Assembly (NCBI RefSeq): GCF_025370935.1
Contig: NC_133472.1
Location: 9,721,160-9,785,159, forward strand
DNA: 64,000 nt
Direction: 5' to 3'
From: Choristoneura fumiferana
Taxonomy: Eukaryota > Arthropoda > Insecta > Lepidoptera > Tortricidae
Shown here: one piece after another, positions 1-11,900 of the stretch
Layout of the letters: every line of letters begins with the position of its first letter
Position numbering within the stretch: position 1 is the stretch's first letter
Program-made: the position numbers and the translations under genes
Notes under the pieces: generated by a model
The model's database searches: none
What the model was told of the DNA's origin: nothing
The model's input: the letters and a program-made list of their open reading frames with translations, nothing else

Positions 1-1810
1 AGGAATTTATTTTTCTTCCAACTATGCTTTAATTTCATCATAACCGCACTAAACACCCAGCACAGAGCGGGACTTTTCTGCTCTAGAGCAGGAAAAATGT
101 ATGAAAATCCTTAACTGCATTGTTTTAGATTTTTTTTAATTGTACGACCAAAGAGGTAGCACGAGTATTTTTGCAATAAAATTAGCCTGCATAGTGTAAA
201 AAAATCTAGTGTTAGGTTGGTCAACCAGACGGTCCTATGAAATTTGACAAATTGCGTACCTACAAAAAATTGTTGCTACCAATCCTATCAAAAATAGTAA
301 GTAGCCGTATATTTAAAAAAAACTTTGTGTGATTGGTTGGCCAACCTGGTGCCCATCCTAAATTTGACAGATCGCGGGTAAAAATATCTGCTATAATTAT
401 ATACTAATTCTGCCAAAAAAAAGTAAGAAATTAAAAAAAAACTATTTGGCGGGAACCTTGCGAATTTTCCGTGGAGATTTTTTGAGAGTGCGAATGTAAA
501 CTTACAAAAATGGAATCATCGAGTGCTGGTGACATTTCTTTCCTATTAATGTTTAGCATGAGTTTTTTTCGTCTACTATTCCTGTAATAGTTGAAAGAAA
601 AGCAGATTATGCACCTCGCATTAGGTAATGTATATTGCCCTCGTGCTTATTAAAGCCCTTGCTAACGCTCGGGCTCCAAATCGGCACTCGGTGCAATAGT
701 AAATAACTTTCTGCTTGGTGCAACAATTTACTATTTCATGAGCCCATAGAAACGCTATATTTACCTATCCTCGCACAGCACCGCTGTGGTGGAAACATCT
801 GAGCGGGGCGAGGTGAGATAAATGAAGCGTTCCTATTGGTTCATGAAAAACACATTCCTCGCAACACATACTCGCACACCTCTGGTGGAAACGGAGCCTA
901 AAGATTTTACAGGTAAACCGGAAAATGTTGGGTGATTCTACTCGTATGTGTTACTATCAAAATAACAGGTTCACAAGACTTTACAACAGAAGGTATATTT
1001 CTGAATATTAACAGCAACGTATCAAGACTCAAGACAATTGCTCCTATGGCCTATCAAAGGTAGCACAGCACCTTGAGCGGTTTGGTACAAATAACAAATA
1101 TGATACATAGGTAAAAACATTTTTAATAAATATAATGTTAATCGAATCGATGAATTCATTCATACAATATTCACAAAAATCATAATATTCATAATGCATG
1201 CAAAATAATTACGGACTGTTACAAAACTGCCGAGAGAGGTGGAAAAAGACTATAACCATCTTGCATTAAGTCAACGAGCGTGATCATTTTACGCTTTTGC
1301 TGTTATTAGATTTTCGGATTTTAAAGAGAAGTAGACTGTCTACACTGTAACTTTTATATTGGACTAAAGTGTCCTTATCCTATAACATTGTCAGACCCTT
1401 GTTCCATAAACATGACAATTCGATCTCAAGCTTAATTTATCTTTTAGAACCGGTCTAGACGGAGACGCCCATAGAAACTGACATGAGCTTCTATGGGTGT
1501 CGACATGAAAAACAGAGTCGGTATTTCCATGTCGGTATTATCCTGACTGTCAAAACGAACGAGTCAAAGACACAAAATCTTTTTTAAAGTTTTTTGTCCT
1601 GGGCTATGGAACAACCCTTAACCGACCCGACTATCGTAATTTGTCGGTAAAGAAAACTCTTTAATTTTTTTTAATTAATTGATGCTACTGAAAAATCGAT
1701 ATTTTTTAATGTTAGTTAGAAAGGTAATTCGTATGGACAAAGAGTTTCAAGCGTTTCTAAAATTTTAATCCATTCCCCATTGAATGAAGATGACACTTTA
1801 ATCATTAAAG
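1..1810. other. Intergenic DNA, no gene seen
   Basis: No convincing coding exon is visible. About 205-375 holds two diverged direct copies of a unit of roughly 100 bp, each with a GGTTGGYCAACC palindrome followed by AAATTTGACA. About 770-900 resembles a repeat seen again at 37648 and 38570 (CACATTCCTCGCA, GGTGGAAACG). About 1450-1560 carries GACGCCCATAGAAACT and CATGTCGGTATTATCC, shared with the element at 22368-23229. Confidence 0.5.
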
Positions 1811-2063
1811 TGTTTTTCAACCTGTGGGTCGCGACCCCCTGGGGGGTCGCGAAGCTTCTTTAGGGGGTTCGCGAGCGCGAGGCCCCTAGTTGCTGGGAAA
1901 AATACTTCAGTAAAAAAAATAGTTTAAAAATATTTATTAAGAAAATGTTAAGTAATAATATTTGTCACAAAATAACATACATGAAAAAAAGCAACGGGTA
2001 GGGGGGGTCGCGAAATATTTCTTAATACTAAAGGCGTCGTGTCATGAAAAAGATTGAAAAACA
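1811..2063. mobile_element. Non-autonomous hAT-like element (253 bp)
   Basis: The ends are short inverted repeats: TGTTTTTCAACC on the left and the reverse complement of GATTGAAAAACA on the right. An 8-bp direct repeat CATTAAAG flanks it at 1803-1810 and 2064-2071, the target-site length of hAT elements. The inside holds GGGTCGCGA blocks, familiar from animal hAT-derived elements. No transposase is present, so it would have moved only in trans. Confidence 0.8.
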
Positions 2064-2939
2064 CATTAAAGTCTAATGTAATGATATAATGTAACTAAGA
2101 GGGCACCGAAAGGGTTCTTGGAAAACATCTAAATCAAGATAAATTTATAAATTATCATTTTCGCTTGTTGCTCGTCATGTTTGTGAAGTAGGTATCTATT
2201 GAAGCACATTAAGGAAGACCGTGTGTTGCTTAAACATTAGGTTTGCTTCTGTTCTGCTGGACAGTTAGAAACAAAATCCGATGAGCAGTTGTGGTGGTCA
2301 AAATGATCTACGTACAGTACACTTTAATTAGCTTGGCAGTACAATAGAGAATATTCATTTGAGCACAACTACTCATCCACTTTGTTGCTGACTGTATCGC
2401 TTGGTGCATAGGACATAAGGCACTGTTTTATATTAATAGGTATGCACTAGGAGCAAGCTTGAAGAGCAAAATTCTTGACAAAAATATGAAAAATGTGTAT
2501 AAATTTAATCTACAAACGAGATTATACGACTAAAAGAAATTGAATATGAATAGGTCTGGATTTAACGCTGTCAGTCTATCTTTTGATTCTAAAAATACTT
2601 ACAGATTCTACAAATAAATTTATAGGAGCTTGATTATTTTATACAATTTGTAGGAAGCGAGTCACTCACAAAACGTAATGTTAATACTGTGTTGGGTTTG
2701 AGGAACCAATTTGTTTTTGTGGACATGGGTACTTATATAACGATGATGAGTGAGATTTAGTCCCATGAAACTCTGGCATTATCTCTCTCCCTGCCGACGA
2801 TTTAGGCTTTCCGCGTCCAAGAAGATACGCTTAAGTAAAATGAGATTTGCCGGCGGACCCCAAGTCCTCGAAAAGGAGTTCGAAAATACTTGCAGCTGGT
2901 TGTAATAGGAATGCGTACCGCCGGCTAATGAGGGCTTTT

Positions 2940-3066
2940 CGAAAATACAAACGGAAATATAGATGCACAGAAAAACCAGAAAAATAAGACCAGCGCTGGG
3001 AATCGAACCCAGGTCCTCGGCATTCCGTGCCGCGTGCTATACCGCTACACCACCGTTGGACAACGG
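2940..3066 (-). repeat. tRNA-derived SINE, copy 1
   Basis: On the minus strand, 2994-3062 is tRNA-like, with an A-box-like GTGGTGTAGCGGTATAGCAC and a B box GGTTCGATTCC, followed by a tail containing CTGGTTTTTCTGTGCATC. The same unit recurs at 22470-22600. The anticodon arm does not fold into a normal 7-base loop, so this is a pol III-type retroposon rather than a tRNA gene. Confidence 0.7.
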
Positions 3067-3384
3067 TACAGATACGAATTTTTCCTATGCACCAAATATC
3101 TTAGCCTGTTTGTTTCTTATTTAGTCACTTAACCAGCGACACTAGCGACATCTATGTGTAGCCCTCATGGAGAAACTTTTAGCACTCCATTGGAACTAAC
3201 CGCTCACCCGGACAAGAGATATCGTTATCAAGCAATCAAATTAAGATTGGTTTTCGGAATCTTTTTGTATTTTTTATTTAAATTCCAAATTTTTGTTACT
3301 TTTACGATCATCCCGTAAAACCCATATCGGTAATACAAAATGAAATATAGATACACAGAAAAACCAGAAAGACAGGCGAAATAT

Positions 3385-3533
3385 CGCTAGATCGCGTTAG
3401 AGTATCGTGAGGTCTGTTTGACGTTTCAGTCTTGCTTGCGATTGGCTCGGTTAATTACATTTGACCAATCACGAGCGCGACGCAAACGTCAAACAGACCT
3501 CACGATACTAACGCCATCTAGCGATGTTCCGCA
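3385..3533. mobile_element. Palindromic MITE (149 bp)
   Basis: Inverted arms of about 40 bp: TATCGTGAGGTCTGTTTGAC on the left and its reverse complement GTCAAACAGACCTCACGATA on the right, enclosed by CGCTAG/CTAGCG. No coding capacity. Confidence 0.7.
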
Positions 3534-3987
3534 TGTCGAAAAACCATCATTCCATGGCAGGGTGTGTTAATATCAAGCCGATTCGTATGAAAAGTTCACT
3601 ATGACTTCAATAGTTTTAATTCTGTGGACAGTTTACTACAAAATCGAACGATGCGGACTCAAGTGCGGTGTGGTGGTAGCGGAGGGGGGCGACTCACATA
3701 ATGCAAACTTATTTCTCGTTTGCTTTGTATGAACAGAGTTTGCTCCGCTTGGCCTATTCAGCAGAGCTGCGCAGAACGAGAGGACAGGAAAATTAAGTCA
3801 ATTGGAGGATTTTTTCCTTTTTCTTCTGATGGATACGTAACCTTACAAAATGTTACTTTTCTCTATAGCTGACTGTGCTACTGTAAGTACTTTAAGAGAC
3901 GAAGCACTAGCGCACTAACAGAGGCCTTATTGTCTAATGCACTCGGAATCACTATTGTTTTTACCACTTATTTTTGTCACAAGGCAA

Positions 3988-4566
3988 CGCGTGATTCCCA
4001 ACCCAGGTTGGATATTGGAAACTCTCAGTGCCATTCTTCCAACCTGCCTTAGGTTGGATAGTAGGAATATAATAGTTTTTTTTTTCCCATCTTCCAACCT
4101 GCACATAATTACAGCCACTAATTTCAATGACAGACCATGAATTAAATATGGCCAGCTATTTTTTATATTATAATGCAAGTAAATGTGAAGAGGTATGATG
4201 TCACTCTTGAAACAAGAGCCAATTTGCATGACGAATGGGTACTTAGGTTTTGACTGAGCTAGATAATATATAATTAAAAAAAATCAAGCCTACGGTACAC
4301 GCTATCGCCGGACAAATCTAAATACAGACAAAAATACAAACCTACATAAATATAAACATACAAACGTACCAACGACTTGACTATATAGAATTACCTGTGA
4401 CTGTACCCTATTTAGTACAGGTTGGAAGATGGGAAGAAAAATTATAGCAATTATAAAATTAAAGCAATTATATTCCCACTATCCAACCCGAGGCAGGTTG
4501 GAAGATGGCACTGGAGTTCCCAACATCCAACCTAGGTTGAATAGCTAGATTGGAAGGTGGGAATCA
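3988..4566. mobile_element. Foldback element with about 120-bp arms
   Basis: The left arm (3988-4105) and right arm (about 4425-4566) are imperfect reverse complements. Both carry GTGATTCCCA at the outer end and several TTCCAACCTGCC-type subrepeats. Flanking CAAGGCAA on both sides suggests an 8-bp target duplication, but the exact ends are uncertain by 2-3 bases. The centre has no coding sequence. Confidence 0.6.
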
Positions 4567-4630
4567 CTCAAGGCAAGGTATACAATGAGGATAGAAAGAG
4601 ATGGTGAATGCGATCGTGAGCCGCGGGCGA

Positions 4631-4776
4631 TAAGCCCGGTTTACACTTGCAAGAAAAATCGTGCAATTTGCATTACATTGCGAGGCCGTAAATTCGACGA
4701 GCATGTAGTAGTCAATCGAACGCCGCAATGTAATGCAACTTGCACGATTTTTCTTGCAAGTCTAAACTGGGCCTTA
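4631..4776. mobile_element. MITE of the TAAGCCCRGTTTA family, copy 1
   Basis: A 146-bp palindrome. The left end TAAGCCCGGTTTACACTTGC pairs with the right end GCAAGTCTAAACTGGGCCTTA, and AAAAATCGTGCAA pairs with TTGCACGATTTTT. Relatives lie at 15862-15976, 36109-36258 and 48267-48416. It lies 257 bp past the ABCF1 stop, so it may be inside the 3' UTR. Confidence 0.75.
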
Positions 4777-5032
4777 GACAATACAGCTTCTAGTCACAAA
4801 GGGAAATATACTTTAAATCCACATAAAAATAACGTTTTCCGGAAGTATTTACAACTTTTAGATCGTCTGGTTATAAGTAAACTGCGGTAAGCTCGACCTA
4901 CAGGGCAACCTATTCACACTAAACTCCCTAGTGACTTCTTTGATGAGTACAAAATGGCTTACTGAGTCGAGCTTACGGCGCTTTACCTGTACAATCGTGC
5001 GTCGCATAATTATAACAATTGTAACATATATC

Positions 5033-8000
5033 TTATTGTAGTACGGCAGCGTTCGCGATGATGGAAGGAGAGTTGATGGTCTCCCCGAGACTCTCCAGGA
5101 GCTCCTTACGATAGTCATCGAAGCCTCCGTCGACCTAGAATATAATATAAGAAATTTAATAACCAGGAAATTTTTGTTTTGTAGTTAACTCATCATCATC
5201 CCAGCCTATAGACGTCTCACTGCTGGGCATCCGCCTCCTCTCAGAATGAGAGAGCTTGAGCCGTAGTTCCCACGCCGGCCCAGTGCCGATTACAAACTTC
5301 ACACACACTATTCTTTTGTTTCGCAGGTTTGTGCAGTTTTCTCACGATGTTCTCCTTCACCGTGAAGCTCGTGGTAAACTTCAAATGTAATTTAATTTTG
5401 TGTGTGAAATATTTCGAAAAACTCTTTAAGGTCAAATCTTGCAAGTTCATTTACACCTGCTTCCACCGGTCGGATTGACTTGAAATTTGGCATACACACG
5501 TAAGTTGGATGACAATGCAAGTACAGTCAACAAAAAGTACAGTCAGTAAAAAAGCTTGTATTCAAATGTCAGTTTGTACAATGTACAACAAGAAATTAAA
5601 ACGGGTGAGGGTCGATAGACACGTCCAGGGGGAAATGGGTTTAATGATCGAGTTTTACACTCTGCTTTTCACTTCGATATCGAGGAAATTAAATAGAAAC
5701 AGTGGAAACAATAATTATGTACAGTCACGTCTAAAAGTATGTGAAAAATATGTAGCCACACATTTTCATCATAAATATGTATCTATTACTGACACCAAAA
5801 AATTGTATTCATTAAACTGTTTCAGTATTATGTAATCACAAAATGCTTCAGAAAGTTGCATACTTAAATAAATTCCATTTAAATGTATCCACCTCGTAGG
5901 CAAAAATAAGTATTCATGAATGGGTTCCATATACATATAACCACACCAATTTGGCAAATATTTGTATACGCCGTTTGATTCATAAATATGTATCCAGACT
6001 GCAACAACAAACCTTGTCTGACTGGCATAGAATCGTAAGTTGTATATTTAACTGATTTGACAATTCACGAAAACAGTGCGGACTTGTCACTGCATACGTC
6101 TATCTCACGATTATTCTATGACGCACTTGACAGTCCTTAGATTGAATTGACTTGTAAATATTATTGAGTATTTCAGTTTAGGGTCATTCTCAGAAAGGTG
6201 CACTAAGCATTTTTTTGTTTTTATTTTAATTATATTGTTAATTGTTAGTGGTAGAGCCGCACTGTAGCCAGTTCTTGGTTAAAGATTGCAAATTATAGAT
6301 GCTTCAGTGGATCTGTCCTCAGTGGATGACCCGCACAACTTGATCGCTTTGGCTTAGTCGATATAAATGACCACTCTGGACGTTTCCAAGTATTTGGTGA
6401 TCTTGATGGTATATAAAAAATTAAATATATCCATACCAAATTTCATCCAGCTCACTCCAGTCAGTAAGGGTTGCTTTTGGAGATAAAAACTAAGTACCCT
6501 ATGTTCAGCCCTTGACATTCGAACCCAGTCGGTTTCGACGTGATACCGGAACAGACAGAGTTACTTTCAATTCATCACTCCATAGTGAGTCGCTTTTTTG
6601 TCTGTACGCTTAGATCTTTCAAACTACGCAACGGATTTTGGGTTTTCACAAATAAATAATTCACGGTGTCTATGTATACCGTAATGGTCACCAGTATATA
6701 ATATTATTGTAATGGAGTATGGATTCGTAGTATGTACATGCAGGTTACGAAAGAGACAGACATGTAATCTTAACAAAACAGTAATTCTTCAAAACGATCA
6801 AATCGTGTTTACATATTTATGAATTATACAAATATTTGCCAAATTGGTGTGGTTATATGTATATGGAAATTCATGTATAATTTTTGCCCACGAGGTGGAT
6901 ACATTTAAATGGAATTTATTTAAGTATGCAACTTTCTGAAGTTTGTGATTACATAATACTAATGAATACTCAGTAATAGATAAATATGATACAATGTATG
7001 ACTATATTTTCAACCTTGTTTTTGTATACACGTGACTGTACTTACTTTACTAGGTATTTTTTATTTTTCATGCAATGTTGTATTTTGTTGATTTATTAAT
7101 TAAAATTAAGAATGATTAACAAAAAAATTGTAAACTTCTTTGTTTGTGGCTGTTGGCACCTGATTGCCTTGGTCTTAGACAAAGATTTTACTTTATGCAC
7201 TAGAGCATAAAAAGTCATTTAATGCCGCTTAGATACAGAACAAATACGAAGTTTACGAGCATGAATAGTGAAAATGTTTTTTTTAACAGAAGCTCATTTC
7301 TTGTTCCGGTACAAACCTCGTTGATGGTCTGATCTTCGATGACGTAGAGCGCGCAATCAGTTTCCCGTATGAGCCGTTCGTCGTGGGACACGATCACGAC
7401 GCCGCCCTTGTACGCGTTGATGGCTTCTGCCAACGCGTCTATGCTCTCTATGTCCAGGTTGTTCGTGGGCTCGTCCTGTGCAACAGATAACATTAAAGGT
7501 CTCTACCCACTACACCGTGTTATGTCATGGCCGCAATAGGAACGTGTCAGGTAGTGTCAAGCGCATACATGACACGCCACGGCGACGGTTGGTTAGGAAA
7601 CGTGCTAGTGAGCGTAGTCTCATACTTAAGGGGCCGTTTCACCATCCATTGATTAGTGTTAACCGACGGTTAAATGTGATGCCGTCTCCGTCTATTCGAA
7701 TAAAACAAACAGAGATGGCATCACACCTAACCGCCAGTTAACACTAATCAAAAGATGGTGAAACAGCCCCTAAATGTGATAAATTGAAATTTAATTATAT
7801 TTAGAAAATTTACAATAAAGAACATATTATATTAGCATTAGTATTATGATGACATCGCTCTTCTAATCCGTATAATAAATTAATAATGTAATAGCATGTT
7901 ATTAAAGTGAAATAGTTTATCACATTCGCTGCCGCATTCGTAGCGCGTAGCAGCGTATTTCCGCTTTGCAGCGAAAACTGCCTACGAACAGAGAACGCGC

Positions 8001-8836
8001 CTAGCGTGTTCTTGGCACTGAATGTGTTAAGGATTGTCACTTTTATACCCTATCAGGGTGTCGTATACCTACTACTTAATAATATACTACTCAAAAGAAT
8101 ATAAGGGCCACTTGAATTTTACCGGTAAAATGAAATCAAAAATATATTTTCTTTTATAATTGAATACATTTGATTGAATGCAAAGCATTTGTACTGTTTT
8201 ATGTTTTATTAATAAAACCAATTTTAGACAAGGAATGTTATATATAATTATATTTATTAGTATTTTCGTTTCACCCATTAAATTCACGTGGCCCTTGTTT
8301 TCTTTTGAGCAGTATATGTAACCTAGTGTAATGAACATGACTTATTAAATGAATAGGGTCAATCAACTTTTAAGTGTAGTTGGTTGCTATGGTAACGTCT
8401 CCTGGGTCAATTATTAAAAGTATAATTTTATAGGGTAGGTAGGTACAAATCAACTTAACGTTAGGATTTGTGACAGTTTTAAAGAAGAAGAAGTTCTTCG
8501 TGGCTCATATCCTAATCAGTATTAGTATAAACTAGAGTTTACACGCGACTTCGCACTCGTAAGTCATTACATTAGATACAGCAATTGACTTGAAATTCCG
8601 GGAATCCCCGAAAATTACATCCGTGTTTTTCATCAACGTTGCATTAAAAACAACCATCCCAAATTTCATGACTCTAAGCCCAACAGTTGTTATTTCACGA
8701 TTTTATCCCCATCCCGTGTAAATATCGGGATAAAAAGTAGCCTATGTGTTATTCCAGATGTCCAGCTATCTACATACCGTCCATAAATACGTCCAGCCGT
8801 TTTAGCGTGAAGGAGTAACAAACACACACACACACA

Positions 8837-8910
<74 letters not shown>

Positions 8911-11900
8911 TTCGCATTTGTGATATAAGCAGGATTGCAAACATTTTTCTATGCAAGTGTATCATACATGCGAGTTACGGGACAGAATAATAAAATAAAT
9001 AGTGTGAAATGTGATCGCTGCTATTTACCAAAATGACAACATCGGGCGCCATATTGGTGAGTTCAGCCAGCGCGACCCTGGCCTTCTGGCCGCCGCTGAG
9101 ATCCTTCATCTTGATTGTGTGCGCGTGACTCGCCAGCCCGAACGTGCCGAGGGCTTTGCGGGCCTTCTCGTACTGCAGACCGAAGAGGCGCTGCAAGTAT
9201 TCCGCGGGGGTCTCCTCCGCGGTCAGGTGCTCGCCGGAATGCTGATCGAAGCGACCTATCCGCTGCGAAACAAGACAATCAACTTCATAATCCCCGCCTA
9301 TATATGTCCCGCTGCTGGGCACGGGCCTCCTCTCAGAATGAGAGGGCTTGGGCCAGTTCAGATTGGGAACTTCACAGTTTCACATACACCATGAATTGCT
9401 TCGCTGCTTTGTGCAGGTTTCCTTACGATGTTATCCTTCACTCGTGGTAAAATTCAAATGTAATTTCGCACATGAATTTTGAAAAACTCAAGAGATGCGA
9501 ACCGGGGTTTGAACCCACGATTCGCGGGAAAAGTCTAAATTCCAGGACGCGCCAAAGTTCGCATACTTTTCGCAAATCATACTGTAATGTTTGTTTGTCC
9601 CGGTTCGCGACTGTACAGTGAAGTTATGGAATCGACTTCCATCAGCAGTGTTTCCACATGACATCGGGGCTTTTAGGAAAAGGGTTTATACATTCTTTGA
9701 AGGCCGGCAACAGACCAGTGACTCTCCTTGAGTTGTTGGTATTCATGGGCGGTAGTGATCACATGATCCTCTTGCTCGTTTTCCTCCCTTTCATAGATAA
9801 TAAAAAAAACACCATTGGGAAAATATTATTATTTGTGCAGCGTTCGCCTTACGGATAGCAGATTGTGGCTCAACCAATACTTCTCGCTTTATTTTGACCG
9901 TTGTGTCTAAACAAAGGTGTAAGTACTTACCAGTCTATGATTCCTGATGAGTTCGCCTCGGATAGGACTGAGCTCACCCACTAGCAGTTTTAGGAAAGTG
10001 GACTTGCCCACTCCGTTGGGGCCGACGATGGCTATCCGCGAGTTGAGGTCTATGCCGAAATCTACTTGCTTGAACAGAGGTTTCTGACCAGGGAAGTTGA
10101 AGTCCACGTCTGAATAAACATTTATTAATAATTGTAGACGACGCATGTACAAAGTTTTTTTTAAAGTTTCCATTCTTACACTGTCTAGCAACTGGCCACT
10201 AATAAAATTAGAAATCAAGCAGCGCAAGGAAACAAATTAATAACGTGTGCCCTGTCATATCATAGCCCTCGTCCGCGCTGCTGTTAAGTTTACGTTATCA
10301 TTATCATAAAAAAATATTTATTTTGATTGATTTTCATCACACTTGCTCGTAAACAGTGTCGAAACATGCAGCCTACCTTGCTTGCAACCCCCCAAATAAA
10401 ACCCTCGACCTTAATGTCCTTGTCATGAAATCCGTGGTCGGTAAATGAGTCAGTGCCCGTACTAATTTTGTTGTCATGAAGCCCAAGGTCGGTAAAAGAG
10501 TGTGATACTGCATGGCATAGTCAGCGGTATCGGCAATTTTTGAAAAAATATTAGTTTTCCTTTTACAAATATAAAAATTTACTCGCAAATGTGATGAAAA
10601 ATATTGGATGTCGCACGGGCGGTGCTAGAATTACGAACATCGACCCATTAAAGCCCTCAGTCTTCGACTTCGGGCTTCTAATAGACTCTCGTTCGTAATT
10701 CCTTGTTTACCGCCCTTAAGACACAATGTACTATTATACCCCAAAGATCAATATAGTCTACAATTATGACTTAGTTACTAGACTTTACCCGCGGCTTCGC
10801 ACAAATATACCATTAGATCCGGCAGCTGAATTGGAAATCCGGGATTTTACTATTTCTGTGAGAATGCCTCCTTCAAGTTCCGTTGCAATAAAAACAGCCA
10901 TCCCAAATTTCCTGACTTCAAACCCAGCGTTGAGGTTTCAGTATGTCATTCCGATCCCGTGGGAGCATAGGGATAAAAAATTTAGCCTATGTTTTATTTC
11001 ACGCGTCAAGCTATACGTACGTCTGTCTCCTGTTATGTATGTTACTCGTAGTTGCACGTGTTTTATAAGAAGAAAGAGTTATACAAACATAATGTACATT
11101 TGCTTATTATTGTAGTTAGAATCTACGTTATATATGGGTATATATTATACTGACTGTGTAACCCCAGTATGGGCGGCTGAAGAGGGGGCGGGTCGGGGAA
11201 CGAGAACTTGACTAGGTATTCCTTGGGCCGCTGAAGCAGGGTGACCGGCGCGGCCGCCTCTTCCTCCTCCCTCTGCGCTTTGCTCCTGTTCTTTTCTTGC
11301 TTACGGGTCAGTGCATCTTTCTGTTTCTTTTCCTGTTTGATGAAACGATCGAATTATTTGTATATACTCGTAACGTGTAACACGTTATAATAAATTAAAT
11401 AGCCCATAAAAAATATATTACAATGTCATGTCATACAACCTATTTTGCGACCTTTGTCGTTCCTCGGATATTAGGTCAAAACGTGCATTTATAAACATTC
11501 TGCGTAGTTTACTCTTTAATTTTAGTGGCGGTAAGTCATACAGTGATATTTCGGTTTTTAAATATTGCAAATGGGCTCTTTATAAGGGACCATTAACACC
11601 CTCTCCGCTTTACGGGTATTTTTGTAACACCCTTTATTTTAGTAACATTTGGCTACACATTAACCAAGCATCGTTATCAGCTTATCAGGTCAATAACTCT
11701 TGGGTAACTAATACGAATGGTTATACAGTATAAGCATTTCTTTGTTTCGACGTTAACTGCCTTTAAGTAAGGTCAGCCGGACTTAGTGCTTTCGCATTAG
11801 CTTTGATATTAACCTCAGTAGTTGTTATTATGCTATAGCACTTTGGTTGCCACCACAGTTGCATATGTACGTATCTATAAATATATATAACAATTTTAAT

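Noticed and set aside
2994..3062. tRNA gene on the minus strand
   Set aside because: The anticodon arm does not form, and the same unit with the same tail recurs at 22470-22600, so it is a SINE head.
8690..8965. Minus-strand ORF rich in Cys/Val/Arg
   Set aside because: It is a translation of the CA/GCAC microsatellite.
9011..9450. Plus-strand ORFs of 127 and 111 codons
   Set aside because: They are antisense to ABCF1 exon 16 and the adjacent SINE and show no protein family.
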